Source: Bradyrhizobium cytisi (GTDB lineage: Bacteria > Pseudomonadota > Alphaproteobacteria > Rhizobiales > Xanthobacteraceae). Taken from it: a stretch of DNA of 64,000 nucleotides. Location: positions 248,001 through 312,000 of the forward strand of contig NZ_VSSR01000042.1 in the NCBI RefSeq assembly GCF_008123515.1, given 5' to 3'. The position numbers and the translations under genes are program-made. A model generated the notes under the pieces. The model was given only the letters and a program-made list of their open reading frames with translations, was not told the DNA's origin and did no database searches. Positions 8,520-16,693 of the stretch are shown one piece after another; position 1 is the first letter of the stretch; every line of letters begins with the position of its first letter.

Positions 8520-9647
8520 TCAGTATCGGTAGGGTTCATGGTCGAACAGCGGGAACGCGCTGAACACGCTCGGCGCATTGGTTGCGGCGGCCTGGTGCAG
8601 GCAGGATTTGTCGACCTCGGCGAACGAGGTGGCACCGAGGAGGCCGAGGCAGCGCAGCACCTCGTCCTCGAGCAGCTCGAGCATTCGCGTCACGCCGTTC
8701 TCGCCGGCCGCTGCCAGGGCCCAGCACTGCAGCCGGCCGATGCCGACGAGGTCGGCGCCCGCTGCGATCGCCTTGACGATGTCGGTGCCGCGGCAGATGC
8801 CGCCATCCACCATGATCTTGGCGCGACCCTTCACCGCCTCGACGATCTCGGGCAACACATGCATGGCACCGCGGCCGTGATCGAGCTGGCGGCCGCCGTG
8901 GTTGGAGACATAGATCCACTCGACGCCGTGATCGACCGCGATCTGCGCGTCCTCGGCGGTGGCGATGCCCTTGAGGATAAGCGGTATCCGGAACTTGTCC
9001 TTGACCATCTTCACGGTCCGCCACTCCAGCCCCTTCTGGAAATCGCCGCCAGTGGCGCGCAGGCGGCTTTCGCGAACGTAGCGCTTGGCGATGTCACGCT
9101 CACGACGGCTGTAATGGGCGGTGTCGACGGTCAGGCAGAAGGCGGCATATTTGGCCTTCTCGGCGCGGCTGACGACGTCGGCGACGAAGGCATCATCGCC
9201 GCGGACATAGAGCTGGTACATGCGCAGCGCATCGGGGGCGGCTTCGGCGGTCTTCTCCAGACCGGGCTCGGAGACCGAGCTCAACATGTGCGACGCCCCG
9301 AAGGTGCCGGCCGCGCGCGCGACGCTGGCGGCTCCATGCGGGTCGAAGATTTCCAGCGCGCCGACAGGGGCGAGCACCACGGGCAAGCGCATCTTGCGGC
9401 CGAACTGCTCGACCGAGCCGGAGACCTTGCGCACGTCACGCAGCACGCGCGGGCGAAAGGCGATCTCGTCCAGGGCCATGCGATTGCGGCGCATCGTGGT
9501 CTCGGTCTCCGCGGCGCCGACGATGTAGTCCCAGGCGTTCTGGTTGAGGTTGGAACGCGCCTTCCGGATGAATTCGTGCAGATTCTGGAACGGCTCGTTG
9601 CTGGCGCCGAGTTCGACGTTCCGTTCCGGCCGGAGCGCTTCGTTCAT
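8520..9647 (-). CDS. FMN-dependent alpha-hydroxy-acid oxidase/dehydrogenase
   Basis: A 375-residue TIM-barrel flavoenzyme of the glycolate oxidase/L-lactate dehydrogenase (LldD) family, oxidising 2-hydroxy acids to 2-oxo acids. The FMN-binding and catalytic motif SNHGGRQLDHG is intact, with the active-site His, as are LAPVGA near the flavin ring, the Lys in LILKGIATAEDA and VDGGICRGTDI for the phosphate. The ribosome site is strong (GGGAGG, six bases before ATG). The HAD phosphatase gene follows after eight bases. Whether the substrate is lactate, glycolate or another acid cannot be told from sequence. Confidence 0.88.
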   Translation of the reverse strand: MNEALRPERNVELGASNEPFQNLHEFIRKARSNLNQNAWDYIVGAAETETTMRRNRMALDEIAFRPRVLRDVRKVSGSVEQFGRKMRLPVVLAPVGALEIFDPHGAASVARAAGTFGASHMLSSVSEPGLEKTAEAAPDALRMYQLYVRGDDAFVADVVSRAEKAKYAAFCLTVDTAHYSRRERDIAKRYVRESRLRATGGDFQKGLEWRTVKMVKDKFRIPLILKGIATAEDAQIAVDHGVEWIYVSNHGGRQLDHGRGAMHVLPEIVEAVKGRAKIMVDGGICRGTDIVKAIAAGADLVGIGRLQCWALAAAGENGVTRMLELLEDEVLRCLGLLGATSFAEVDKSCLHQAAATNAPSVFSAFPLFDHEPYRY

Positions 9648-9966
9648 TGTTATCCTCCCGAGAATTTGAAGCCTTATGCCATCGGGTATCCCGTTCAGGG
9701 CTGCAAAACCATCCTAAAATCGCATAGCAGCGAGGCGTGGGCCGGCCGACCGATTCCTGCTTTGCGCGAGGTGGTTTCCGAACGTTGCCAAAAGTTTAGG
9801 TCCAGACGAAGGGATTTCTACAAGCTGCCCGCCGGCGTGGCACGCCGGCCTTGAAGAAACCGGAATGATATTGTGAGAACCGGTCTGGATCGCCATTTGC
9901 ATGGCGGCTCCCAAGCCCGAACGAACTGCCCCAAGAGAACCGCGAAGCAAAAAGGCCAACCATTCC
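9648..9966. other. Intergenic region between divergent genes
   Basis: About 320 bases separate the minus-strand oxidase from the plus-strand protease. I see no convincing gene, RNA or repeat. Promoters for both neighbours should lie here, but no consensus elements stand out. Confidence 0.5.
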
Positions 9967-11304
9967 ATGCGGAAAACCCTGCTGTTCCCCCTGGGCGCGC
10001 TCACCGGAGCATGCTTGACCCTCCTCGCATCCGGTCCGCATGGCGGACTATGGGCGGCGCGGGCGGCAGCGAATGCGGATGACGCCTATTCGCAGCTCAA
10101 CCTGTTCGGAGAGGTGTTCGAGCGGGTGAAGGCGAGCTATGTCGAGAAGCCCGACAATTCCAAGCTGATCGAAGGCGCGATCACGGGCATGGTGACCTCG
10201 CTTGACCCGCATTCCCGCTACATGAACGACAAGGCCTGGACCGAGATGCAGGAGACCACCTCCGGCGAATTCGGCGGGCTCGGCATCGAGGTCACGATGG
10301 AGGAGGGCCTGGTCAAGGTCGTCTCGCCCATCGACGACACGCCGGCGTCCAAGGCTGGCCTCATGTCCGGTGACCTCATCAGCAAGATCGATGGCGAGGC
10401 CGTGCAGGGCATGACGCTCGAGCAGGCCGTCAACAAGATGAAGGGGCCGGTCGACACCAAGACGAAGCTCACCATCATGCGCAAGGGCGCCGATGCGCCG
10501 CTCGATGTCGCGATCACGCGCGAGATCATCCATGTCCGCCCCGTCCGCTTCCATGTCGAGAACGGCGACATCGGCTACATCCGCGTCACCTCGTTCAACG
10601 AGCAGACCACCGACGGCCTGAAGAAGGCGATCGCCTCGATCTCCAAGGACGTCCCGCAGGAGAAGCTTGTCGGCTACGTGATGGACCTGCGCAACAATCC
10701 GGGCGGCTTGCTCGACCAGGCCGTGTCGGTGTCCAGCGCGTTCCTGCAGCGCGGCGAGGTCGTCTCGACCCGCGGCCGCAATCCGGAAGAGACCCAGCGC
10801 TTCACCGCGCATGGCGGCGACCTCACCAAGGGCAAGCCGCTTGTGGTGCTGGTCAACGGCGGCTCGGCGTCGGCGTCCGAAATCGTGGGCGGTGCGCTGC
10901 ACGATCACAAGCGTGCCACGATCATTGGCACCCGCTCGTTCGGCAAGGGCTCGGTGCAGACCATCATTCCGCTTGGCGCTGGCAACGGCGCGCTGGCGCT
11001 GACCACGGCGCGCTACTACACGCCATCGGGCCGCTCGATCCAGGCCCAGGGCATCGCGCCTGACATCGAGATCCTCCAGGACGTGCCGGCCGAGCTGAAA
11101 GGCCGCGTCGACACCATGGCGGAGTCGCAGATGCGCGGCCATCTGCAGGCCGCTGACGGCAGCGAGCAGACCGGATCGCAATCCTATGTCCCGCCGGAAG
11201 AGAAGGACGACAAGGCGCTGCACGCGGCCTACGACTTCCTGCACGGCGTCACCGTGAACGCGGCCGCCGCGAAGCCGGCGCCGAAGACCACCGTGCCGAA
11301 CTAG
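9967..11304 (+). CDS. C-terminal processing peptidase (S41 family, CtpA-like)
   Basis: A periplasmic serine protease of about 445 residues. Order: a signal or anchor peptide (MRKTLLFPLGALTGACLTLL), the S41 N-terminal region (YVEKPDNSKLIEGAITGMV, LDPHSRYM), a PDZ domain (GEFGGLGIEVTMEEGLVKVV to ITREI), then the catalytic domain with NGGSASASEI (Ser) and GTRSFGKGSVQT (Lys). The family trims C-termini of envelope proteins. ATG 9967 is chosen because the signal peptide starts there; ATG 9901 adds a charged leader. It is transcribed alone and is followed by a long palindromic repeat. Confidence 0.9.
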   Translation: MRKTLLFPLGALTGACLTLLASGPHGGLWAARAAANADDAYSQLNLFGEVFERVKASYVEKPDNSKLIEGAITGMVTSLDPHSRYMNDKAWTEMQETTSGEFGGLGIEVTMEEGLVKVVSPIDDTPASKAGLMSGDLISKIDGEAVQGMTLEQAVNKMKGPVDTKTKLTIMRKGADAPLDVAITREIIHVRPVRFHVENGDIGYIRVTSFNEQTTDGLKKAIASISKDVPQEKLVGYVMDLRNNPGGLLDQAVSVSSAFLQRGEVVSTRGRNPEETQRFTAHGGDLTKGKPLVVLVNGGSASASEIVGGALHDHKRATIIGTRSFGKGSVQTIIPLGAGNGALALTTARYYTPSGRSIQAQGIAPDIEILQDVPAELKGRVDTMAESQMRGHLQAADGSEQTGSQSYVPPEEKDDKALHAAYDFLHGVTVNAAAAKPAPKTTVPN

Positions 11305-11318
11305 CTGATCGAGATGCC

Positions 11319-11409
11319 GTAGGTGGGCAAAGGAGCGTAAGCGACGTGCCCACCGCTTCTGCGTGTGCGGGAAGACAAGAGGTGGGCACGCTCGCTTTGC
11401 CCACCCTAC
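11319..11409. repeat. Palindromic double-hairpin repeat, copy 1
   Basis: The element begins GTAGGTGGGCAAAGG and ends CTTTGCCCACCCTAC, so its outer ends are inverted copies. Each arm is itself a hairpin (GGTGGGCA ... TGCCCACC). A second copy is at 42882-42971. Elements of this type recur between genes in Bradyrhizobium and relatives. This copy lies just after the ctpA-like stop and the minus-strand GGDEF-EAL gene ends close by, so it might also act as a bidirectional transcript end. Confidence 0.85.
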
Positions 11410-11441
11410 GAAGTATTCCATCTACGAACTAGCGGCCCTTG

Positions 11442-14165
11442 CTAGCCTGCCTCGCGGCGGCGAGCTTCGTTGCCGTCGCGCTGGGCGAGGCGGCTGCGAT
11501 GGAGCGCGAACAGCTCCACGACCTTGTCGGCCGGCTTTGCGGCGCTGAACAAATAGCCCTGCATCTCGGTGCAGCCGAGCGTGCGCAGCAGCCGCTGCTG
11601 TTCCTCGGTCTCGACGCCTTCGGCCGTGGTCGCCATGCGGCGGGCGCTGGCGAGGTTGACCACGGCCTGCACGATGCTGGCAGAGCCGTCGGGGCCTGCG
11701 ATGTCGTTGACGAAGCAGCGGTCGATCTTGATCTTGTCGAACGGGAAGCGGTGCAAATAGCTCAGCGAGGAGTAGCCGGTGCCGAAATCGTCGAGCGCGA
11801 TGCGGACGCCGATGGCGCGGAGCTGGTGCAGGATCGCAAGCGCGGTCTCGTCGTCGCGGATCAGCACGGCCTCGGTGATCTCGAGCTCGAGCCGGCTCGC
11901 CGGCAGATTGGAGGCGGCCAGCGCCGCCATGATCTTCAGCGCCAGCGTGCCGCTCTTGAACTGCACCGGCGAGACGTTGACGGCGAGGCGGATGTCGTCG
12001 GGCCAGCCGGCGGCGTCGCGGCAGGCAGTCGCCAGCACCCATTCGCCGATCTCGTTGATCAGCCCGGTATCCTCGGCAATCGGGATGAACTCGGCCGGCG
12101 AAACCATGCCGCGCTCGGGGTGGCGCCAGCGCACCAGCGCCTCGCAGCCCGTGATGCGGTCGTCCTTGAGGCTGAGGCAGGGCTGGTAATAGACCTCCAG
12201 GCCGCCATGAGCGATGGCGTGGCGGAGATCGATCTCCAGCTGTCGCCGCTCGCGCACCTTGGCGTCCATTTCCGGCTCGAAGAATCGGCAGGTGCGGCGC
12301 CCGGCGGCTTTGGCGGCGTACATCGCCATGTCCGCGTTCTTCAGGATCTGGTCCAGCGCGGTGCCGTGTCCCGGCGCCAGCGCAATGCCGATGCTGGCGT
12401 CGGTGGTGAGATGATGCCCCATGCAGTCGAATGGTGTGCGGATCGCCGCGAAGACCCGCGCGACGAGCTCGTTGACCTGGTCCTGGGAGGTCACCGCGCT
12501 CTGAACGATCGCGAACTCGTCGCCGCCGAGCCGCGCCACGAAGTCGGTGGGGCCGGCGCAGCCGCGGAGGCTCTCCGCCACCGATTTCAACAGCTCGTCG
12601 CCGACGAGATGGCCGAGCGCGTCGTTGACGCCCTTGAATTCGTCGATGTCGATGTAGTGCACGGCGAGCTCGTCGCCGTCGACGATGGCGAGCAGCTCTC
12701 CGCGCAGATGTTCGTGGAACATGGCGCGGTTCGGCAGGTCGGTCAGCGCGTCGTAATGCGCGAGATGGGTGATGCGCTCCTCGATGCGGCGACGTTCGGT
12801 GATGTCCTCATGGGTCGCGACCCAGCCGCCGTCGCCGAGCGGCTCGTTGACGATCTGGATCGAGCGGCCGTCGCCGGTATCAACGACCATGGAGTTGCGC
12901 ACATGGACATCGCGCAGCACGCGTGCGACATACTGGTCCACGTCGCCCGGGAACGAACCCGTGGCCTTGCGGTGCGCGATGATGTCGAGAAAGCTGTAGC
13001 CTGGCTTCACGATCTCGGCCGACAAGCCGTACATCTCGATGTAGCGCTGGTTGCAAACCACGAGCTTTTGCGAGGCGTCGAACAGCAGCAGGCCCTGGGT
13101 CATGTTGTTGACGGCGCGGTCGAGCCGCTGCTTCTCCAGCGTCAGCCGCTCCCGGGACATGCGATGCTGCTCCAGCAGCTTGCGCACGATCGCGATCAGC
13201 ACGCCGGCGATCGCGAGCGCGGAGGCGCAGGCGACCGAAATCAGTATGCCGATCTGCTCGCGCCAGTCGGCAAGCGCCGCCGCGCGCGTGGTCGTCGCCA
13301 TCATCAGGATCGGGAAGTGGGGCAGGGCACGCGCCGAGACCAGCCGGTCCTCGCCGTCGACCGGGCTCACGAAACGTCCGGCGAAGTGATCGAGCGTGAA
13401 GATCTTTTGCTGCTCGAACGAGCCGTTCCTGAAATTGTGTCCCATTATCTCGCTGGAATGCGGGAAGCGGGCAAGCAAAGTGCCGTCCCGATGCAGCATC
13501 GAGATCGTCGCGCCTTCGCCGAGCATGACGGTCTCGAAGAATTTCTCGAAATTGGCCGGCTCGATGCCCCGTCCGACGATGCCCATGAACTCGCCGTGCG
13601 GTCCCATGATCTTGCGCACGATCAGGATGGTCCAGGCGCCGGAGATGCGGCTGTGCACCGGTTCGATCAGCACGTCGGGCGCCTGCGGATCGTATCGGAA
13701 GGTGCGATAATAAGAGCGGTCGGAAACGTTGACCTTCGGGGCCGGCCATGCCGTCGAGGAATTAATGACATTGCCGTCGGCGTCGATGATGTTGACGCCG
13801 CCCATGTAAGGCAGCGCCTCGATCTTCGAACGCAGCATTTGGTGCACGTCCTGGCCGGCGAGGCGCCTGCGATAGTCCTCCGCGGTCGTGATTCCGCTCG
13901 CGCGCACATGACCGACGAAATCCTTCTGGATGACCGCGAAATCCTGCAATTGCTGATCGAAATGATGGGCGAGCAGCAGCACGGTGTTTTCCAGCTCACG
14001 GCCGGAGTTGCGTAGCGCGCGCTCGCGGAAGTTCTGTGCCATCAGCACCGCGCCGACGGCGATCGCAGCGATCAGGAGTGTGCCGCCCACCACCAGCCAG
14101 CGGATCGGTCCGCTGCGGACGAAGGCCTGGTCAAGGAGGCGACTGCCGTATCCCGTCATCATGTC
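11442..14165 (-). CDS. GGDEF-EAL protein with periplasmic sensor and PAS domain
   Basis: A cyclic-di-GMP enzyme of about 907 residues. Order: transmembrane helix (~22-45), periplasmic Cache-like sensor (~50-300), second helix (~305-330), a PAS domain (~345-460), a GGDEF domain with intact LGGDEF (~547), and an EAL domain with CEALVRWRHPERG (~675), LDDFGTGYSSLSYL and EGVET. Both catalytic signatures are intact, so either synthesis or breakdown is possible; hybrid proteins often have one dominant activity. Start is uncertain: ATG 14165, ATG 14162 or GTG 14180, none with a strong ribosome site. It sits beside the trp/moaC genes but its role, probably control of motility or adhesion, is inferred. 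Confidence 0.9.
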   Translation of the reverse strand, partial: DMMTGYGSRLLDQAFVRSGPIRWLVVGGTLLIAAIAVGAVLMAQNFRERALRNSGRELENTVLLLAHHFDQQLQDFAVIQKDFVGHVRASGITTAEDYRRRLAGQDVHQMLRSKIEALPYMGGVNIIDADGNVINSSTAWPAPKVNVSDRSYYRTFRYDPQAPDVLIEPVHSRISGAWTILIVRKIMGPHGEFMGIVGRGIEPANFEKFFETVMLGEGATISMLHRDGTLLARFPHSSEIMGHNFRNGSFEQQKIFTLDHFAGRFVSPVDGEDRLVSARALPHFPILMMATTTRAAALADWREQIGILISVACASALAIAGVLIAIVRKLLEQHRMSRERLTLEKQRLDRAVNNMTQGLLLFDASQKLVVCNQRYIEMYGLSAEIVKPGYSFLDIIAHRKATGSFPGDVDQYVARVLRDVHVRNSMVVDTGDGRSIQIVNEPLGDGGWVATHEDITERRRIEERITHLAHYDALTDLPNRAMFHEHLRGELLAIVDGDELAVHYIDIDEFKGVNDALGHLVGDELLKSVAESLRGCAGPTDFVARLGGDEFAIVQSAVTSQDQVNELVARVFAAIRTPFDCMGHHLTTDASIGIALAPGHGTALDQILKNADMAMYAAKAAGRRTCRFFEPEMDAKVRERRQLEIDLRHAIAHGGLEVYYQPCLSLKDDRITGCEALVRWRHPERGMVSPAEFIPIAEDTGLINEIGEWVLATACRDAAGWPDDIRLAVNVSPVQFKSGTLALKIMAALAASNLPASRLELEITEAVLIRDDETALAILHQLRAIGVRIALDDFGTGYSSLSYLHRFPFDKIKIDRCFVNDIAGPDGSASIVQAVVNLASARRMATTAEGVETEEQQRLLRTLGCTEMQGYLFSAAKPADKVVELFALHRSRLAQRDGNEARRREAG

Positions 14166-14309
14166 GTCGCTGCCGTACACACGTCAGGGTCAATTCATGA
14201 CCCCCGTACATCCGTCGGTTTACAGGATCGATGTGGAGGCGACGTTAGGAAGCGGGGTTAACGCGGCATAAACTGCAACACACAAATGCAATCGATGCGC
14301 ATGGCGTGA

Positions 14310-14837
14310 TCAGGCGCGGTAGTGGCCCGACTTGCCGCCGAGCTTCTCGACGAGCCGGATGCCCTCGATGCGGACGCCGCGCTCCACCGCCTTGATCATG
14401 TCGTAGATGGTGAGGCAGGCGACAGAGACCGCCGTCAGCGCTTCCATCTCGACGCCGGTGGGGCCGGTCACCTTGACGCTGGCACGCACCACGCAGCCCG
14501 GCAGCTTCGCGTCGGGCTCGATGTCGACCGTGACTTTCGACAGCGCGAGCGGATGACAGAGCGGGATCAGCTCGGAGGTGCGTTTCGCCGCCATGATTCC
14601 GGCGATGCGCGCGGTGCCGAGCACGTCGCCCTTCCTGGCATTGCCGGAGACGATCAGGTCGAGCGTCGCCCTTTCCATGACGACGCGCCCTTCGGCGACG
14701 GCGAGCCGCTCGGTTGCGGTCTTGTCCGAGACGTCGACCATCCGCGCCTCGCCGGAGGCGCTGATATGGGTGAGGGCAGGGCTCGCCTTGTTCGACGGCT
14801 TGGTCTTCTGCTTGGTCTTGGACGGCTTGCGCGCCAT
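14310..14837 (-). CDS. moaC: Cyclic pyranopterin monophosphate synthase MoaC
   Basis: MoaC works after MoaA, converting 3',8-cyclo-GTP to cyclic pyranopterin monophosphate in molybdenum-cofactor synthesis. The 175-residue protein carries MVDVSDKTAT, the conserved KRTSELIPLCHPLALSKV with its active-site residues, GPTGVEMEALTAVSVA and LTIYDMIKAV. An extra Lys/Ser-rich N-terminus of about 20 residues precedes the domain. Its ATG overlaps the trpC stop by one base (TGATG), so translation is probably coupled to the trp genes. moeA is not adjacent. Confidence 0.95.
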   Translation of the reverse strand: MARKPSKTKQKTKPSNKASPALTHISASGEARMVDVSDKTATERLAVAEGRVVMERATLDLIVSGNARKGDVLGTARIAGIMAAKRTSELIPLCHPLALSKVTVDIEPDAKLPGCVVRASVKVTGPTGVEMEALTAVSVACLTIYDMIKAVERGVRIEGIRLVEKLGGKSGHYRA

Positions 14838-15658
14838 CAGCGCGCGCCTGTGGCGCGGGCTTTGGTCTCGCGCGCGAGCAGCGTGCGCGTCGCCGCGGTG
14901 ACGTCGGCCTGCCGCATCAGGCTCTCGCCGACCAGGAAGGTCGACATGCCGACGCGCTCGAGCCGGGCGAGGTCGGCAGGCGTGAAGATGCCGCTCTCGC
15001 CGACCATCAGCCGCTCGTCGGGGATCAGCGGCGCCAGCGTCTCGCTGGTCGCAAGCGTGGTCTCGAAGGTGCGCAGATTGCGGTTGTTGACCCCGATCAT
15101 CGGCGAACGCAGCTTCAGCGCGCGATCAAGCTCGGCGCCGTCATGGATCTCGATCAGCACATCCATGCCATAGGCGATGGCAGCGTCTTCGAGGTCCCTG
15201 GCGGTGGCGTCGTCGAGCGCGGCCATGATGATGAGAATGCAATCGGCGCCATGCGCGCGGGCCTCGACCACCTGATAGGTGTCGAACAGGAAATCCTTGC
15301 GCAGCACCGGCAGTGACGTGGCTGCGCGCGCGGCCACCATGAAGTCGAGATGGCCCTGGAACGAGGGCGTGTCGGTCAGCACCGACAGGCAAGCCGCGCC
15401 GCCCGCCTCATAGGCCTGGGCGAGCACGGGCGGATCGAAATCTTCGCGGATCAGCCCCTTGGACGGCGAGGCCTTCTTCACCTCGGCGATCAGCGCATAG
15501 TCGCCATTGGCGTGCTTGGCCCTGATCGCGCGCACGAAACCGCGCGGCGCGCCTTGCGCATTGGCCTTTGCCTCCACCGCCGCGAGCGGCTGCGCGCGCT
15601 TGGCTGCGGCAATCTCCTCGCGCTTGTAGGCTTCGATCTTGGTCAGGATATCAGACAT
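14837..15658 (-). CDS. trpC: Indole-3-glycerol-phosphate synthase TrpC
   Basis: TrpC closes the indole ring from 1-(2-carboxyphenylamino)-1-deoxyribulose-5-phosphate in tryptophan synthesis. The 273-residue TIM barrel shows the standard landmarks: AEVKKASPSKG (catalytic Lys), LSVLTDTPSFQG, LPVLRKDFLFDTYQV (catalytic Lys), IGVNNRNLRTFE and VGESGI. It is a stand-alone enzyme, not fused to TrpF. trpD lies seven bases upstream and moaC overlaps downstream, forming a trpD-trpC-moaC unit. No leader peptide or attenuator is visible upstream of trpD. Confidence 0.96.
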   Translation of the reverse strand: MSDILTKIEAYKREEIAAAKRAQPLAAVEAKANAQGAPRGFVRAIRAKHANGDYALIAEVKKASPSKGLIREDFDPPVLAQAYEAGGAACLSVLTDTPSFQGHLDFMVAARAATSLPVLRKDFLFDTYQVVEARAHGADCILIIMAALDDATARDLEDAAIAYGMDVLIEIHDGAELDRALKLRSPMIGVNNRNLRTFETTLATSETLAPLIPDERLMVGESGIFTPADLARLERVGMSTFLVGESLMRQADVTAATRTLLARETKARATGAR

Positions 15659-15665
15659 GACAAGC

Positions 15666-16679
15666 TCAGCTGTTCGAGACCGCGATCAGATGCTTCAGCC
15701 GCGCGCTCGCCGCGCCGCTGTCGAGCGATTTTGCTCCGATCGCGACGCCCTCCTTAAGGTCCTTGGCGCGTCCGGCGACGATGAGCGCGGCCGCGGCGTT
15801 GAGGAGTGCGACGTCGCGATAGGGGCTCGGCATGCCGTCGAGCACGCTTTGCAGCGCGATCGCATTGGCGTCGGCATCGCCCCCCTTGAGTGCACCGGGC
15901 TCGCAGCGCGACAGGCCGGCGTCCTCGGGCGTCACCTCGAAATTCCTGATCTCGCCATGGTGGAGTGCGGAGACGAAGCTCGGGCCAGTGAGGGTGATCT
16001 CGTCCAGCCCGTCGGAGCCGTGCACCACCCAGGCGGATTCGGAGCCGAGGTTCTTCAGCACCTGCGCCAGCGGCTGCACCCATTGCCGCGAGAACACCCC
16101 GACCATCTGCCGCTTCACGCCGGCGGGGTTGGACAGCGGGCCGAGCAGATTGAAGATCGTGCGCGTCGCGAGCTCGACCCGGGTCGGGCCGACGTTCTTC
16201 ATGGCGGGATGATGAGCCGGCGCGAACATGAAGCCGATGCCGCATTCGCGCACGCAGCGCCCGACCTGCTCGGGCTTGAGGTCGATCTTCACGCCGAGCG
16301 AGGCCAGCACGTCGGCGGCGCCCGAGCGCGACGACAGCGCGCGGTTGCCATGCTTGGCCACGGGGAGGCCCGTGCCCGCGACGATGAACGACGCGCAGGT
16401 CGAGACGTTGACCGAGCCGGAGCCGTCGCCGCCGGTGCCGACGATGTCGACGGCGTCCGCAGGCGCATCGACCGTGAGCATCTTCGAGCGCATCGCCGTG
16501 ACCGCGCCGGTGATCTCGTCCACGGTCTCGCCGCGCACCCGCAGCGCCATCAGCAGGCCGCCCATCTGCGAGGGCGTAGCCTCGCCGGACATCACGGCGT
16601 CGAAGGCGGAAGCGGCCTCGTCACGCGACAGGCTGGCGCCGGTCGCCACTTTTCCAATGATCGATTTCAGGTCGTCCAT
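15666..16679 (-). CDS. trpD: Anthranilate phosphoribosyltransferase TrpD
   Basis: TrpD transfers phosphoribose from PRPP to anthranilate. The 337-residue protein has DIVGTGGDGSGSVNVST for PRPP binding, the KHGNRALSSRSGAAD motif and FMFAPAHHPAMKNV, all intact. Length is normal. It begins 15 bases after the ppiD-like stop on the same strand and ends seven bases before trpC, so it is part of the ppiD-trpD-trpC-moaC transcription unit. TrpE and TrpG are not in the window. Confidence 0.96.
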   Translation of the reverse strand: MDDLKSIIGKVATGASLSRDEAASAFDAVMSGEATPSQMGGLLMALRVRGETVDEITGAVTAMRSKMLTVDAPADAVDIVGTGGDGSGSVNVSTCASFIVAGTGLPVAKHGNRALSSRSGAADVLASLGVKIDLKPEQVGRCVRECGIGFMFAPAHHPAMKNVGPTRVELATRTIFNLLGPLSNPAGVKRQMVGVFSRQWVQPLAQVLKNLGSESAWVVHGSDGLDEITLTGPSFVSALHHGEIRNFEVTPEDAGLSRCEPGALKGGDADANAIALQSVLDGMPSPYRDVALLNAAAALIVAGRAKDLKEGVAIGAKSLDSGAASARLKHLIAVSNS

Positions 16680-16693
16680 CGCGTGCTTTCAAC

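Noticed and set aside
9714..10004. Minus-strand 96-codon frame upstream of the protease gene
   Set aside because: It overlaps the protease signal-peptide region antisense and has no motif.
11439..14015. Long open frame (858 codons) on the plus strand
   Set aside because: It lies entirely antisense to the GGDEF-EAL gene and has the Arg/Asp/His-rich look of a high-GC shadow frame; no domain is recognisable.
16680..16693. trp attenuator or leader peptide upstream of trpD
   Set aside because: Only 14 bases separate the ppiD stop from trpD, and no Trp-rich leader frame is present.
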